Source: CAZPQM01 sp964588995 (lineage in GTDB: Bacteria > Pseudomonadota > Alphaproteobacteria > Rickettsiales > UBA8987). From it: DNA of 64,000 nt. Of this stretch, positions 7,920 to 16,942 are shown piece after piece. Position 1 is the stretch's first letter. Every line of letters starts with the position of its first letter. Location: the NCBI GenBank assembly GCA_964588995.1, contig CAZPQM010000001.1, forward strand, positions 124,001 to 188,000, given 5' to 3'. Below the pieces are notes generated by a model. The model did not search any database. It saw nothing but the letters and a program-made list of their open reading frames with translations, and was not told the origin of the DNA. The position numbers and the translations under genes were made by a program.

Positions 7920-10523
7920 CTACGTAGTTTCCGCTTCGATTTTTGAGAGTGCATTCTGCTTACGTCGCCTGACCGTTTGCATCATGATCAAAATAACGAG
8001 CAGAATATAAGCCGGAATATAGAGTAGCTTTGCATTCGGCTGCGGCTGTGGCACCTCCACTTTCGTAATAACGAAATCAAACTCAATACCGGTTTTGAAG
8101 GCCAGACTGTCAAAGTCAACCTCATACATCGGCCTTCCTTGCGGGTCTAAGCCAATTTCAAACAGCCCGTAGCGCGAGATCGACTCCTCACCGGACCCGA
8201 CGACCGGGATATAGGATTTCACTTTGAGCGGGTCACCATCAATATCCTCACCTTGCGCATAAATCCGGACCTGCTCGATGTCCTGATGCTGATCAATCAC
8301 CGCAGCGACATCCTTCGACGCAGCTTCCGTATATTCCGGGACGATCATATTCATCCAGAAAGACGGGACAAAAAGCGTTACAGCTATCAAAATCAGCAAC
8401 AAGGTATCCACTATCGTATTGCGTGCAAAGAAAAAGCCCTGCGCCGCTGCTGATAGCACTAAAATAGCCGTCGTCGCATAGAAAAAGACGAATAAAGCAT
8501 GAGGAATTGTTTCGACGCCAATCAAAATGAGTTCATTGTTAAAAATAAAGAAGAAAGGTAACACCGCAGTACGGATGCTATAGGCAAAGGCCTGTACCCC
8601 GGTACGAATCGGATCCGCTCCGGAAATCGCAGCGGCTGCAAAGCTTGCGAGCCCAACCGGCGGCGTTACATCCGCCATAATACCGAAATAAAACACGAAA
8701 AGGTGAATGGCAATAAGCGGTACAAACAAGCCGTTTGCAGCGCCAAGTTGCTGCACTACCTGCGCCATCAGACTCGCTACTACAATATAGTTAGCCGTTG
8801 TCGGCAGCCCCATACCTAAAACGATACAAATCAAGGCGGTAAACAACAAAATCAGGATGAGCGAGCCGCCGGAAAGCACCTCTACCACTTCCGTCAGCAC
8901 CTGTCCGACACCGGTAAGCGACACCGTCCCGACAATGATACCCGCCGCAGCAGTCGCCACACCAATACCGATCATATTTCTGGAGCCTGAGATTAACCCG
9001 TCAATCAACTGCTGACCACCTTTCTTAAGCGCCTGCTTATACTGCCCCTGCTTACGGAAGAAGTTTTTAATCGCATATTGCGTAAATAGGATAATCATCA
9101 TGGTCGCGCAGGCATAAAAAGCCGACAAGCCCGGCGACAATCTTTCAATCATTAAAAACCAGATTAAAATGGCAATGGGCAATATATAATGCAAGCCGGT
9201 TTTAACGGTTGGCGCGGTCTTCGGAAGTGACACGATGGGCGAATTCGGATCATCCGGCTCCAGATCCGGCAACCGAGCTGAAAGCCGCGCGAGCAGTATA
9301 TAAGCGATTAGGATGCCCCCCACTATCAGGTAAATCGCCTGATCGCCAAACATGCCTTTCATCCAGTTAATGATGAAAAAAATCATGATGGAAAGCAGAA
9401 TAATACTGACTGCTGCGATCGAGTAGATCAGAATACTTTGATAGAGCGTACGGTCTATTGGTTTATCAAGCCCTTTCATATTGGCTTTCAACGCCTCAAG
9501 GTGCACCATGTATAACAGCGCGATATAGGAAATGAACGCCGGTAAAAACGCATGTTTGATTACCTCAATATATGGCATGCTGACATATTCCACCATGAGG
9601 AAGGCGGCGGCCCCCATCACGGGAGGCATAATCTGCCCGTTTACAGATGAGGCCACCTCGACAGCTCCGGCCTTTTCTCCAGTGAATCCAACCCGTTTCA
9701 TCAGCGGGATGGTAAAGGTACCTGTCGTCACAGTATTCGCAATAGACGAACCGGAGATCAGTCCGGTCATGCCGGAGGATAATACCGCCGCTTTTGCGGG
9801 CCCCCCGCGAAGATGACCGAGCAGTGAAAAGGCGACTTTGATAAAATAATTTCCTGCACCTGCTTTATCTAGCAAGGCACCAAACAACACAAATAAAAAC
9901 ACAAAATCAGTTGAAACACCCAGTGCGATACCAAATACCCCTTCGGAGGTAAGCCACTGGTGTGAAGTAATTTTTTCTAGCGATTGTCCGCCATGACGTA
10001 TTAAATCAGGTATCAAAGGCGACGAACCGAAATAGGTGTAGAGCAGAAAAATAGACGCTATAATCATGAGTGGCATGCCCAGAGAGCGCCGTGTCGCCTC
10101 GAGTAGTAAAGCAATACCAGCACAGGCGACGATAACGTCCTGCGTGTAGACGATCCCGGCACGCGAAGCAATGTCTTCGTAAAATATGAAATAATAGAGC
10201 GCGCAATAGGCCCCCACGACGGCCATAATAATATCGTGTACAGGTATGCGTCTCCTTGGTGAGCTTTTAAATGCCGGGTAGGCCATGAAAGCAAGAAAGA
10301 TCGCGAAAGCAAGGTGTATCGTACGTTTGATCGTGTCGTCAAATAGCAGAAATCCGGTCATAAAGGGAAACGGCGACGCTGACCAAAGTTGAAATAAGGC
10401 CCATAATATGGCTGCCCCCACCAGAATGGACGCCATAATCTTATTACGGGGCTTGCGCGCACCTGAATCAGTCTCGATGACAAGATCCTTTAACGCATCC
10501 TTGGACATCGGTTTTTCATTCAT
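7920..10523 (-). CDS. TRAP transporter fused permease (4TM/12TM, TAXI type)
   Basis: Inner-membrane permease of 867 residues in which the small (DctQ-like) and large (DctM-like) TRAP subunits are fused, as is usual for TAXI-family systems. The DctM part includes GMTGLISGSSIANTVTTG and MGLPTTANYIVVASL, the paired substrate and ion-binding hairpins. After the last core helices there is a hydrophilic domain (about residues 730-830) and a final membrane helix, the layout of the DUF3394 C-terminal extension. It is downstream of its binding protein and upstream of a UspA gene, so the three form one transport module. The substrate is unknown. Confidence 0.92.
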   Translation of the reverse strand: MNEKPMSKDALKDLVIETDSGARKPRNKIMASILVGAAILWALFQLWSASPFPFMTGFLLFDDTIKRTIHLAFAIFLAFMAYPAFKSSPRRRIPVHDIIMAVVGAYCALYYFIFYEDIASRAGIVYTQDVIVACAGIALLLEATRRSLGMPLMIIASIFLLYTYFGSSPLIPDLIRHGGQSLEKITSHQWLTSEGVFGIALGVSTDFVFLFVLFGALLDKAGAGNYFIKVAFSLLGHLRGGPAKAAVLSSGMTGLISGSSIANTVTTGTFTIPLMKRVGFTGEKAGAVEVASSVNGQIMPPVMGAAAFLMVEYVSMPYIEVIKHAFLPAFISYIALLYMVHLEALKANMKGLDKPIDRTLYQSILIYSIAAVSIILLSIMIFFIINWMKGMFGDQAIYLIVGGILIAYILLARLSARLPDLEPDDPNSPIVSLPKTAPTVKTGLHYILPIAILIWFLMIERLSPGLSAFYACATMMIILFTQYAIKNFFRKQGQYKQALKKGGQQLIDGLISGSRNMIGIGVATAAAGIIVGTVSLTGVGQVLTEVVEVLSGGSLILILLFTALICIVLGMGLPTTANYIVVASLMAQVVQQLGAANGLFVPLIAIHLFVFYFGIMADVTPPVGLASFAAAAISGADPIRTGVQAFAYSIRTAVLPFFFIFNNELILIGVETIPHALFVFFYATTAILVLSAAAQGFFFARNTIVDTLLLILIAVTLFVPSFWMNMIVPEYTEAASKDVAAVIDQHQDIEQVRIYAQGEDIDGDPLKVKSYIPVVGSGEESISRYGLFEIGLDPQGRPMYEVDFDSLAFKTGIEFDFVITKVEVPQPQPNAKLLYIPAYILLVILIMMQTVRRRKQNALSKIEAETT

Positions 10524-10592
10524 GGAAAATAACCTTCATATAGAGGAATGAAAAAAGGACGCTAAAATACTGCGCCCTTTCGCAATGTAAGG

Positions 10593-11579
10593 TTAGATGA
10601 GCCCTTTTTCCCGGAAATAACGCTCAGCACCCGTGTGTAACGGGGCAGAATTACCTTCCATAATCAAATTTTCTGGCTTTAATGTAGAGAACACCGGATG
10701 CAGGGTTTTGAAATTGTCGAAGTTATCAAAAATGGACTTGGTAACCTGATAAATAATTTCATCATCCACAGCGGAAGATGTCACGAACGTGGCTTTCACG
10801 CCAAAAGTCTTAACGTCCTTATCATTACCGGAATACATACCTCCTGGAATCGTCGTGAACGCATAATAAGGACGGTTTTCTACAAGCTCAGTGATATCCT
10901 CACCATCAACGGGAATTATTTTAGTGTCGCATGTCGTGGTCACTTCCTGCACAGCACCATTAGGGTGGCCGGCAGCGTAGATCATGACATCAATCTTATT
11001 ATCACAGAGCGCTTGCGCCTGCTCCGATGCTTTCAACTCAGAGGCGAGCTTAAACGTGTTCTTATTCCAGCCCTTCAGCTCCATCAACACTTCCATGGTT
11101 GCACGCATACCGGAACCGGGATTTCCAATATTTACACGTTTACCCACAAGATCATTAAAGGTTTTTACACCTGAATCCGCACGCGCTAAAACCGTAAAGG
11201 GCTCGCTGTGAAGCGAGAAAAGTGCGCGTAATTGCTGATCGGGACCCTGGGCTTCAAATGGGCCGGTCCCTTTTGTAGCATGATATTGCCAGTCAGATTG
11301 CGCAACCGCAACATCGAGCTCCCCGGTGCGAAGGGAGTTCAGATTATATACCGAACCACCAGTAGATTCTACGGAACAGCGAATACCATGCTCACGACGC
11401 CCCCGATTGACCAGACGACATATGGCCCCCCCCGCTGGATAGTAAACTCCGGTAACACCACCTGTACCAATCGTGATGAATTTATCTGCTGCCTGAGCGG
11501 GCAGGATAAGTGCAGCGCATAACGCCATGGATAAGAACGAAACGAGAATCCCCGGTTTGCTAAACATTTTTTTCAGCAT
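10593..11579 (-). CDS. TAXI-family TRAP transporter solute-binding protein
   Basis: Periplasmic binding protein of 328 residues that delivers substrate to the fused TRAP permease. A Sec signal peptide ends near AQAAD (about residue 31), and the mature protein opens with the family hallmark ITIGTGGVTGVYYPAGG. The central segment VGKRVNIGNPGSGMRATMEVL is also typical of TAXI proteins, whose characterised members bind glutamate-like or 2-oxoacid ligands. A GGAGGT site lies 5 bases before the ATG. It is the first gene of the module, with 152 bases of intergenic DNA upstream. Confidence 0.93.
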   Translation of the reverse strand: MLKKMFSKPGILVSFLSMALCAALILPAQAADKFITIGTGGVTGVYYPAGGAICRLVNRGRREHGIRCSVESTGGSVYNLNSLRTGELDVAVAQSDWQYHATKGTGPFEAQGPDQQLRALFSLHSEPFTVLARADSGVKTFNDLVGKRVNIGNPGSGMRATMEVLMELKGWNKNTFKLASELKASEQAQALCDNKIDVMIYAAGHPNGAVQEVTTTCDTKIIPVDGEDITELVENRPYYAFTTIPGGMYSGNDKDVKTFGVKATFVTSSAVDDEIIYQVTKSIFDNFDNFKTLHPVFSTLKPENLIMEGNSAPLHTGAERYFREKGLI

Positions 11580-11731
11580 GTAAACTACCTCCGCAATTAC
11601 TATAATCTAATCATTAAATTTGATGCATCGTTTTAGCAGGTAAAACCTGTTTCTGCAACGATAAAGCTCGCCTATACAAAATTTTCACAAGTTGAACACG
11701 TAAATAATAGAAAAATGCAACCAGCCTGATA

Positions 11732-12196
11732 CTAAAAACGCGACGGATTGATAATCTCAGACCAGAAAAGCTCCAGTTTTTTGAGCATGTTAATCGTATC
11801 TCTCAGAGATTGCTCATTAAAGCCCTTATCCTGCAACTGCATAATATTCTTTTCAAAAAGATGGTCAATCTTTTGGCATAAATCGAGGCCTTTTTCGGAA
11901 AGCCTCACTTTTACAGAGCGTTTATCATGCGCTGAACGCTCCTGAATGAGAAAATCACTTTCGACAAGTTTTTTAATATTATACGATACGTTGGAGCCCA
12001 GATAATAGCCACGATTGGTCAACTCCCCGATAGTCAGGGTCTCATCGCCAATATTTGTCAGGATGAGGGTTTGCACATTATTAATATCCTCTATCCCCAA
12101 AGCATCCAGTTCAGCTTTTATAACATCCAAAAAACGCCGGTGTAGCCGCTCTACCAGTAAGGTTAGGTTTACATATTCCTGTTTGGGTATCGTCAT
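11732..12196 (-). CDS. MarR-family transcriptional regulator, LdtR-like
   Basis: DNA-binding regulator of 154 residues with the MarR winged-helix layout: N-terminal dimer helices, a helix-turn-helix around TIGELTNRGYYLGSNVSYNIKKLV split over residues 56-79, a basic wing (ERSAHDKRSVKVRLS), and a C-terminal dimer helix. The YLGSNVSYNIKKLVE recognition region resembles the alphaproteobacterial LdtR group, though I cannot confirm orthology. It lies between two transporter modules on their strand and has its own candidate promoter, so either module could be its target. Confidence 0.8.
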   Translation of the reverse strand: MTIPKQEYVNLTLLVERLHRRFLDVIKAELDALGIEDINNVQTLILTNIGDETLTIGELTNRGYYLGSNVSYNIKKLVESDFLIQERSAHDKRSVKVRLSEKGLDLCQKIDHLFEKNIMQLQDKGFNEQSLRDTINMLKKLELFWSEIINPSRF

Positions 12197-12223
12197 GCAC
12201 TTTCTCCTGAGTAACTATATCAC

Positions 12224-12251
12224 GTTATCGCTAAATATTCTTATGTGTCAA
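12224..12251 (-). promoter_or_regulatory. Candidate sigma-70 promoter of the MarR-family gene
   Basis: On the minus strand a perfect TTGACA (12251-12246) is followed after 16 bases by GATAAC (12229-12224), four of six matches to the -10 consensus. It lies in the 57-base gap after the DctP gene stop and before the regulator ATG, which has its own AGGAGA-type ribosome site. This suggests the regulator is transcribed on its own, at least in part. Confidence 0.5.
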
Positions 12252-12253
12252 TA

Positions 12254-13351
12254 TCAAAGCATCCTTCCACGCATGAAACCATATTCGGAAACCGGTGCAT
12301 AGCTTATGGCATTTGCTCTGAAATTGCTATAACTCTCATAAACTTTTTTAGCAAGCGCATCGCCCGCTTTTACTTCCGAAACCACCTCTTGAGATACTTG
12401 AAATAAGCGTTGCTGAACTGCATCCGGAAATTGTCGTATATCGACTTGATGGGTTTGTTTTAACTCGCGATACGATCGAACATTATTGAGTGTATATTGT
12501 GCGAGCATGATATCATTTTCCGTGGCACAAGCAATTTTTACAAGGCGTTGCATTTCCTTAGACAGACCGTCCCATTTTTCCCGATTAATCATCAGCTCTA
12601 ACGTAGCACCTCCTTCATGAAAACCGGGACCGTAATAATAGTCGGACACTTTATGAAAGCCGAGGGCAAGATCATTCCACGGGCCCACCCATTCCAGCGC
12701 ATCGATTAACCCTGACTGCATAGAAGTGTAAAGATCCTGCGGGGAAATAGTCTGCGCACTGGCACCCAGTTCGTTGACGACCTTGCCTGCAAGACCGGGC
12801 ATGCGTATTTTTAAGCCCTGAAAATCTGATACCGTTTTTATTTCCTTTTTGTACCAGCCGCCCATTTGCGCACCCGTATTACCTGCCGGTAGCGCCTTAA
12901 GATTAAAGTCAGCATACACCTCATCCCAGAGCTTCTGACCGCCACCGAAGTAAAGCCAGGCATTCTGTTCCTGCGCCGTAAGCCCGCCGGGTACCGTACA
13001 AAAAAAGGCTGTGGCCGGATGTTTATTGAGCCAGTAATAGGGCGCACTATGCGCCATTTCCAGTGTACCTTGCGAAACGGCATCAAATACGCCCAACGGC
13101 GGTACCAGCTCACCGCCACCAAAGGGCTTAACAGTAACCCTGCCCTGGGTCAGGGCGGTAATTCGCTTGGCCAGACGTACGGCCCCCGTACCAAGGCCCG
13201 GCAGTACTTTCTGCCACGTCATCGCCATTTTCCACTCCTGCCTGCCAGATGCAATTGCGGGTTTTGGGAAGGCGGAAGAGGCGGCAAGCGCGCCTGTACC
13301 CAGTGAAGTGGCGAGTAATTTTCGCCGAGAAATCGTATGATGCTTTTTCAT
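12254..13351 (-). CDS. TRAP-type (DctP/TakP-like) substrate-binding protein, without TRAP permease
   Basis: Periplasmic binding protein of 365 residues. The N-terminus has a twin-arginine signal (SRRKLLATS) and a probable cleavage site near IASG. Hallmarks of the TakP branch are GLKIRMPGLAG, whose arginine binds the ligand carboxylate, and DALEWVGPWNDLALGF followed by YYYGPGFHEGG; TakP binds 2-oxo acids. No DctQ or DctM gene accompanies it. Instead it starts 9 bases after the SLC13 permease, and the permease stop codon overlaps its AGGG ribosome site. It may feed that permease, act as a chemosensor, or use a TRAP permease encoded elsewhere. Confidence 0.88.
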   Translation of the reverse strand: MKKHHTISRRKLLATSLGTGALAASSAFPKPAIASGRQEWKMAMTWQKVLPGLGTGAVRLAKRITALTQGRVTVKPFGGGELVPPLGVFDAVSQGTLEMAHSAPYYWLNKHPATAFFCTVPGGLTAQEQNAWLYFGGGQKLWDEVYADFNLKALPAGNTGAQMGGWYKKEIKTVSDFQGLKIRMPGLAGKVVNELGASAQTISPQDLYTSMQSGLIDALEWVGPWNDLALGFHKVSDYYYGPGFHEGGATLELMINREKWDGLSKEMQRLVKIACATENDIMLAQYTLNNVRSYRELKQTHQVDIRQFPDAVQQRLFQVSQEVVSEVKAGDALAKKVYESYSNFRANAISYAPVSEYGFMRGRML

Positions 13352-13360
13352 AGTGATGCC

Positions 13361-15220
13361 CTATAAATTATAATAGTAATGTGCGAAAATGGTGTAACCG
13401 ATCCAGATAATTATGGCGAGAGGTATACCCGCCCAGATAAAATCTTTGAATTTGTGATGCCCCGGTCCCATTACCATCAGGTTGGTTTGGTATCCTATCG
13501 GCGTGATAAAAGAACAATTACACGCAAATACAACGGCGAAGATAAAAGCAAAGGGGTTAACGCCCAGCTCACTCGCCAGGTTTAGCGCGATAGGTGTAAA
13601 AATAACGGCCGCTGCATTATTGCTTAATACATTCGTAAGCACAGCCATCGTTAAAAAGAACAAGGATAATATGACTAAATTGGAGGCACCCTCCAGAGCT
13701 TCAATCATCATATGCGCAACGAAAGCAGCGCCCCCCGTGACCTGCAATGATGTTCCCAGTGCGATAGACGCTGCTATCATCAGCAATATCTTGAGATCAA
13801 TAGCCCTCGCGGCCGCAGGCAGGCTGATGCAACCGAAAAGCAGAATTAAGGAAACTCCGATAAAAGACGAAATAACGATCGGCAAAATACCCAATGCAGC
13901 CAGCCCGACAACAACACCAAAAATTAAGGACGTAATAATCGCCTTGGAACCGGAATGTATTTCTTCCGTAGACCATTCCATTAATAGGAAATCGTTAGTC
14001 TCGTGTAGCGCAACAATGTCCTGCCGATCCCCCATTACCATTAATACATCACCGGCCGCGAGGCGAATCTCAGTCAATTTCGAACGGATCACCTTGGACT
14101 GACGTTCAATCCCCATAACAACGCAATTGTAACGCTGCCGAAAATTGCTTTGTTCGAGTGTTTTACCGATAATCTTGGATGAGGGTGAAACTACGATTTC
14201 CGCCAATATCGTATCGGCCATAAAATCACTGTCATCGTCCTCGTCTTCCAAATCATTATTCCATTTCGCCAAATGCCGCTCTATCGACTCACTGTTTTCG
14301 GAAATAAATTGCGTTAAATCCTTTTTGGCTGCAGACATCACGATAACATCCTGCGGTCGTAAGATAAGAGACTCATCAAAAGGCGGTAAAAAGGCATGTT
14401 CTCCCCGTTGCACCATCCGAATAGATAAGTCTTCAAATTTACTGAAGGTGGGCGAGGTAATTTTTTGACCGACCATCTCCGAGCTGTAATCAATCTCAAA
14501 CTGCGCGACAAAATGCCGTGACTCATATTCTTCTCCAAAACTTTTCACCAAGGATGCGCGATCAGGCAAGAATTTCGGCAGAATGAAAATAACATATACG
14601 AAGCCTATAGCGGCCAGGAAAAGGCCGGGAACGGTAAAGTCAAAAAAGCCGAGAGGTTCATGCCCTAATTCAACCAGCACACCTGAAACCAACAGGTTGG
14701 TACTACTGCCGACTAACGTCGTCATACCGCCAAGAATTGAGGCGAATGAAAGCGGTATCATCACCTTACTCACCGATAATTTCATACTGCGTGCCAGAGC
14801 CGCCATGATAGGAATAAAAATCACGACAACCGGGGTATTATTAAGAATAGCACTGACGAACAGAACGAAAAGCAGTGTCGCCGCTAGCGCGATAATGGGC
14901 TGCTTACCCATAAAGTGAATAATATAATTACTTACCTCATTGAGCGCACCGGTTTGGACCACTGCCTGCCCGAGAACCAATAAGCACAGCACGGTCAGCA
15001 AGGCCGGATTGGCAAAACCCAGCAATAGCTTTTCCGTCGTGAGTAAAAGATCACCCTGCGAATTCTCTAAAGGAAAGAGGTGGAAGAAAGTAAGTAACGT
15101 CGCAATGATGAAGATGGAGGTGAGCTCCATCGGCATTTTATCATTTGCATACCCCACCATGGCGGCGGCAATCAGCACCAGTGAGAACCACATATGAATA
15201 TCGGGTATAATTGCAATCAT
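13361..15220 (-). CDS. SLC13/DASS-family anion transporter with two TrkA-C domains
   Basis: Inner-membrane secondary transporter of 619 residues. The two halves of the transport core each carry a substrate-binding signature: NNTP (127-130) with SSTNLL (172-177), and SNNAAA (543-548) with YQTN (577-580). Between them are two cytoplasmic TrkA-C (RCK_C) domains at about 236-304 and 338-408, joined by an acidic linker. This is the layout of SLC13-type sulfate or carboxylate permeases; substrate specificity is not readable. It sits in a tight operon, 12 bases after motB and 9 before the DctP-type binding protein. Confidence 0.9.
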   Translation of the reverse strand: MIAIIPDIHMWFSLVLIAAAMVGYANDKMPMELTSIFIIATLLTFFHLFPLENSQGDLLLTTEKLLLGFANPALLTVLCLLVLGQAVVQTGALNEVSNYIIHFMGKQPIIALAATLLFVLFVSAILNNTPVVVIFIPIMAALARSMKLSVSKVMIPLSFASILGGMTTLVGSSTNLLVSGVLVELGHEPLGFFDFTVPGLFLAAIGFVYVIFILPKFLPDRASLVKSFGEEYESRHFVAQFEIDYSSEMVGQKITSPTFSKFEDLSIRMVQRGEHAFLPPFDESLILRPQDVIVMSAAKKDLTQFISENSESIERHLAKWNNDLEDEDDDSDFMADTILAEIVVSPSSKIIGKTLEQSNFRQRYNCVVMGIERQSKVIRSKLTEIRLAAGDVLMVMGDRQDIVALHETNDFLLMEWSTEEIHSGSKAIITSLIFGVVVGLAALGILPIVISSFIGVSLILLFGCISLPAAARAIDLKILLMIAASIALGTSLQVTGGAAFVAHMMIEALEGASNLVILSLFFLTMAVLTNVLSNNAAAVIFTPIALNLASELGVNPFAFIFAVVFACNCSFITPIGYQTNLMVMGPGHHKFKDFIWAGIPLAIIIWIGYTIFAHYYYNL

Positions 15221-15232
15221 AAGAAAATTTGC

Positions 15233-16225
15233 CTAATTGACATCCTCACCCAATAGCTCATCGGCTTGTTCGGATTCAGGGTCTAAAAATACCCCTTCAG
15301 GTGCGACCTGTTTGTGATGAGGAAGCAAAGAGCCTTTTAATAAAATGATTTGAATCCGGTTATTAGACGGATGATGCGGCTGGCGCTTCCTAAGCAGCTC
15401 ATTATCTGCTTTACCCACCATTTGATGCATGCGATCTAATTGAACTTCCTCATCGACAAGATAGCGACGTATTGCATGCGCACGCTCCGTGGAAAGCTCC
15501 CAGTTACTGTAATCCAGATTTTCGCTAACCGGTACTTGTGTAGCGTGACCGATAATTGATACATAATTAGGCAGGCTTTTCACAACAAGCGCGATCTTAT
15601 CAAGGGCCGGTTTCAAAAATGCTGCTATCTCAGCTGTATCGCCAACAAACATCGATGCTTTTCGCGAATCTTTAATTTGGATTTCAAGCCCTTCGATCGT
15701 TTGGCGAACATCAATCATTTCTTCTAAGCCACTTTCGCTATCTATACCCTTGATGTAATCTTCCAGTTGATACATGGCCTCCGAAAAAGCCTGCGCCTCT
15801 TCTTCCGCGGCATTCTGCTCACTACTTTCGGTTGTCCCAGTTAGAATGACCACCTTTTCATCATCCGTTATTTCGGTTACCACTTCGACCTGCTCAGTTA
15901 CCTTAACGATAGGCCCGGTTGGCACCCCGCCGAAGACAATTCCTTTATTCGTATTGATGTCTGCACCGATACCGTCTGAAATAGCAGCTTTTCCGCCGCG
16001 AAATCCAATGCCCATCTCCCCGGACACCCCAACAGTGGGGGCGAAATAATCTGCTAAACCTGCAAGTTGCTCCGCCTCCGTAGCATTAAGCAACCACATA
16101 AGCAAAAAGAAGGCCATCATGGCCGTAACAAAATCAGCATAAGCGACCTTCCAGGCACCACCATGGTGGCCATGACCCGCCTTTTTAACCTTTTTGATAA
16201 CTATGTTATCGCCGTCTTTCGCCAT
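15233..16225 (-). CDS. motB: MotB-like flagellar stator protein (OmpA/MotB domain)
   Basis: Protein of 330 residues with a cytoplasmic basic N-terminus, one membrane helix (about 29-48) and a periplasmic OmpA-like peptidoglycan-binding domain (about 210-310). D31 in AYADFVTAMMAFF is in the position of the conserved MotB proton-binding aspartate, and the plug region follows. Between them is a long acidic linker (about 110-165), as in alphaproteobacterial MotB. No motA lies next to it, so the partner must be elsewhere. It is co-oriented with the metallopeptidase (2-base gap) and the SLC13 gene (12-base gap). Confidence 0.85.
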   Translation of the reverse strand: MAKDGDNIVIKKVKKAGHGHHGGAWKVAYADFVTAMMAFFLLMWLLNATEAEQLAGLADYFAPTVGVSGEMGIGFRGGKAAISDGIGADINTNKGIVFGGVPTGPIVKVTEQVEVVTEITDDEKVVILTGTTESSEQNAAEEEAQAFSEAMYQLEDYIKGIDSESGLEEMIDVRQTIEGLEIQIKDSRKASMFVGDTAEIAAFLKPALDKIALVVKSLPNYVSIIGHATQVPVSENLDYSNWELSTERAHAIRRYLVDEEVQLDRMHQMVGKADNELLRKRQPHHPSNNRIQIILLKGSLLPHHKQVAPEGVFLDPESEQADELLGEDVN

Positions 16226-16227
16226 TT

Positions 16228-16941
16228 TTACGCCCAGTGAGGTACATATTTACGCCATGCATGATGGCGCACTTCATTTTCATGTTTTTTATACTCGGGT
16301 TCAAACTGGCGAACCAGTTGCCAGAATGCTTTTGAATGATTCATATGGACGGTGTGGCATAATTCATGCACTAAAATGTAATGCACGAGTTCTTCAGGCA
16401 GGAAAAGTAATTTTTGATTTAATTGAATATTCCCGTTTGCGCTACAGCTTCCCCAGCGGCTTTCCTGATTACGAATACTCCCCTTGCCGTATGGTAAGTT
16501 GATAATCTGACTGACATCATCGAGCCATGACAACAATTCTGACTGCGCTTGTTGGCGGATCCATTTGCGTAAGCTTGCATAAATCGCGTCGGTATCATCC
16601 ATCGGCGACGATATATAAAGCTCGTTTTTTACATTATCGGATATAACTCTTGTCCTTATCCCGGATGGCGTTTCGTTATAAAGTAGCCGCCATTCCTGAG
16701 CAATGGCAGGCAGTTGAATAAAGTCAGGCAATTCATAGGCTTGCTGCCTCGCGGCATCGATCTGTGAGGCATGACGCTTGAGCCAGTGCTGCTTTTGCTT
16801 GAGGATTCCGGGGATTTGCTTACGAGGAAACCCTGCAGGGGTCACAATAAGCAACCCTTTTCCGGCTTTAATACGAAGCGTAACATGCTTAGCACGCTTA
16901 CTTTCTTTCACATAATAATCTGGTTCAGGAATCAGGTTCAT
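16228..16941 (-). CDS. YgjP/SprT-like zinc metallopeptidase (DUF45)
   Basis: Cytoplasmic protein of 237 residues with the YgjP-like layout. The metal site is H192-E-L-C-H196 with a third histidine at H202, in the family pattern HExxHxxxxxHxxxFW, and SRWGSCS upstream is the other conserved block. Members are predicted metal-dependent peptidases with poorly known substrates. Its ATG is one base from the first possible start of the divergent RND adaptor gene. It is the first gene of an apparent operon with motB, the SLC13 permease and the DctP protein. Confidence 0.85.
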   Translation of the reverse strand: MNLIPEPDYYVKESKRAKHVTLRIKAGKGLLIVTPAGFPRKQIPGILKQKQHWLKRHASQIDAARQQAYELPDFIQLPAIAQEWRLLYNETPSGIRTRVISDNVKNELYISSPMDDTDAIYASLRKWIRQQAQSELLSWLDDVSQIINLPYGKGSIRNQESRWGSCSANGNIQLNQKLLFLPEELVHYILVHELCHTVHMNHSKAFWQLVRQFEPEYKKHENEVRHHAWRKYVPHWA

Positions 16942-16942
16942 A

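Noticed and set aside
13482..14102. A 206-codon open frame on the plus strand inside the SLC13 gene.
   Set aside because: It lies wholly opposite a gene with clear family motifs and has no recognisable domain; it is a shadow of the real gene.
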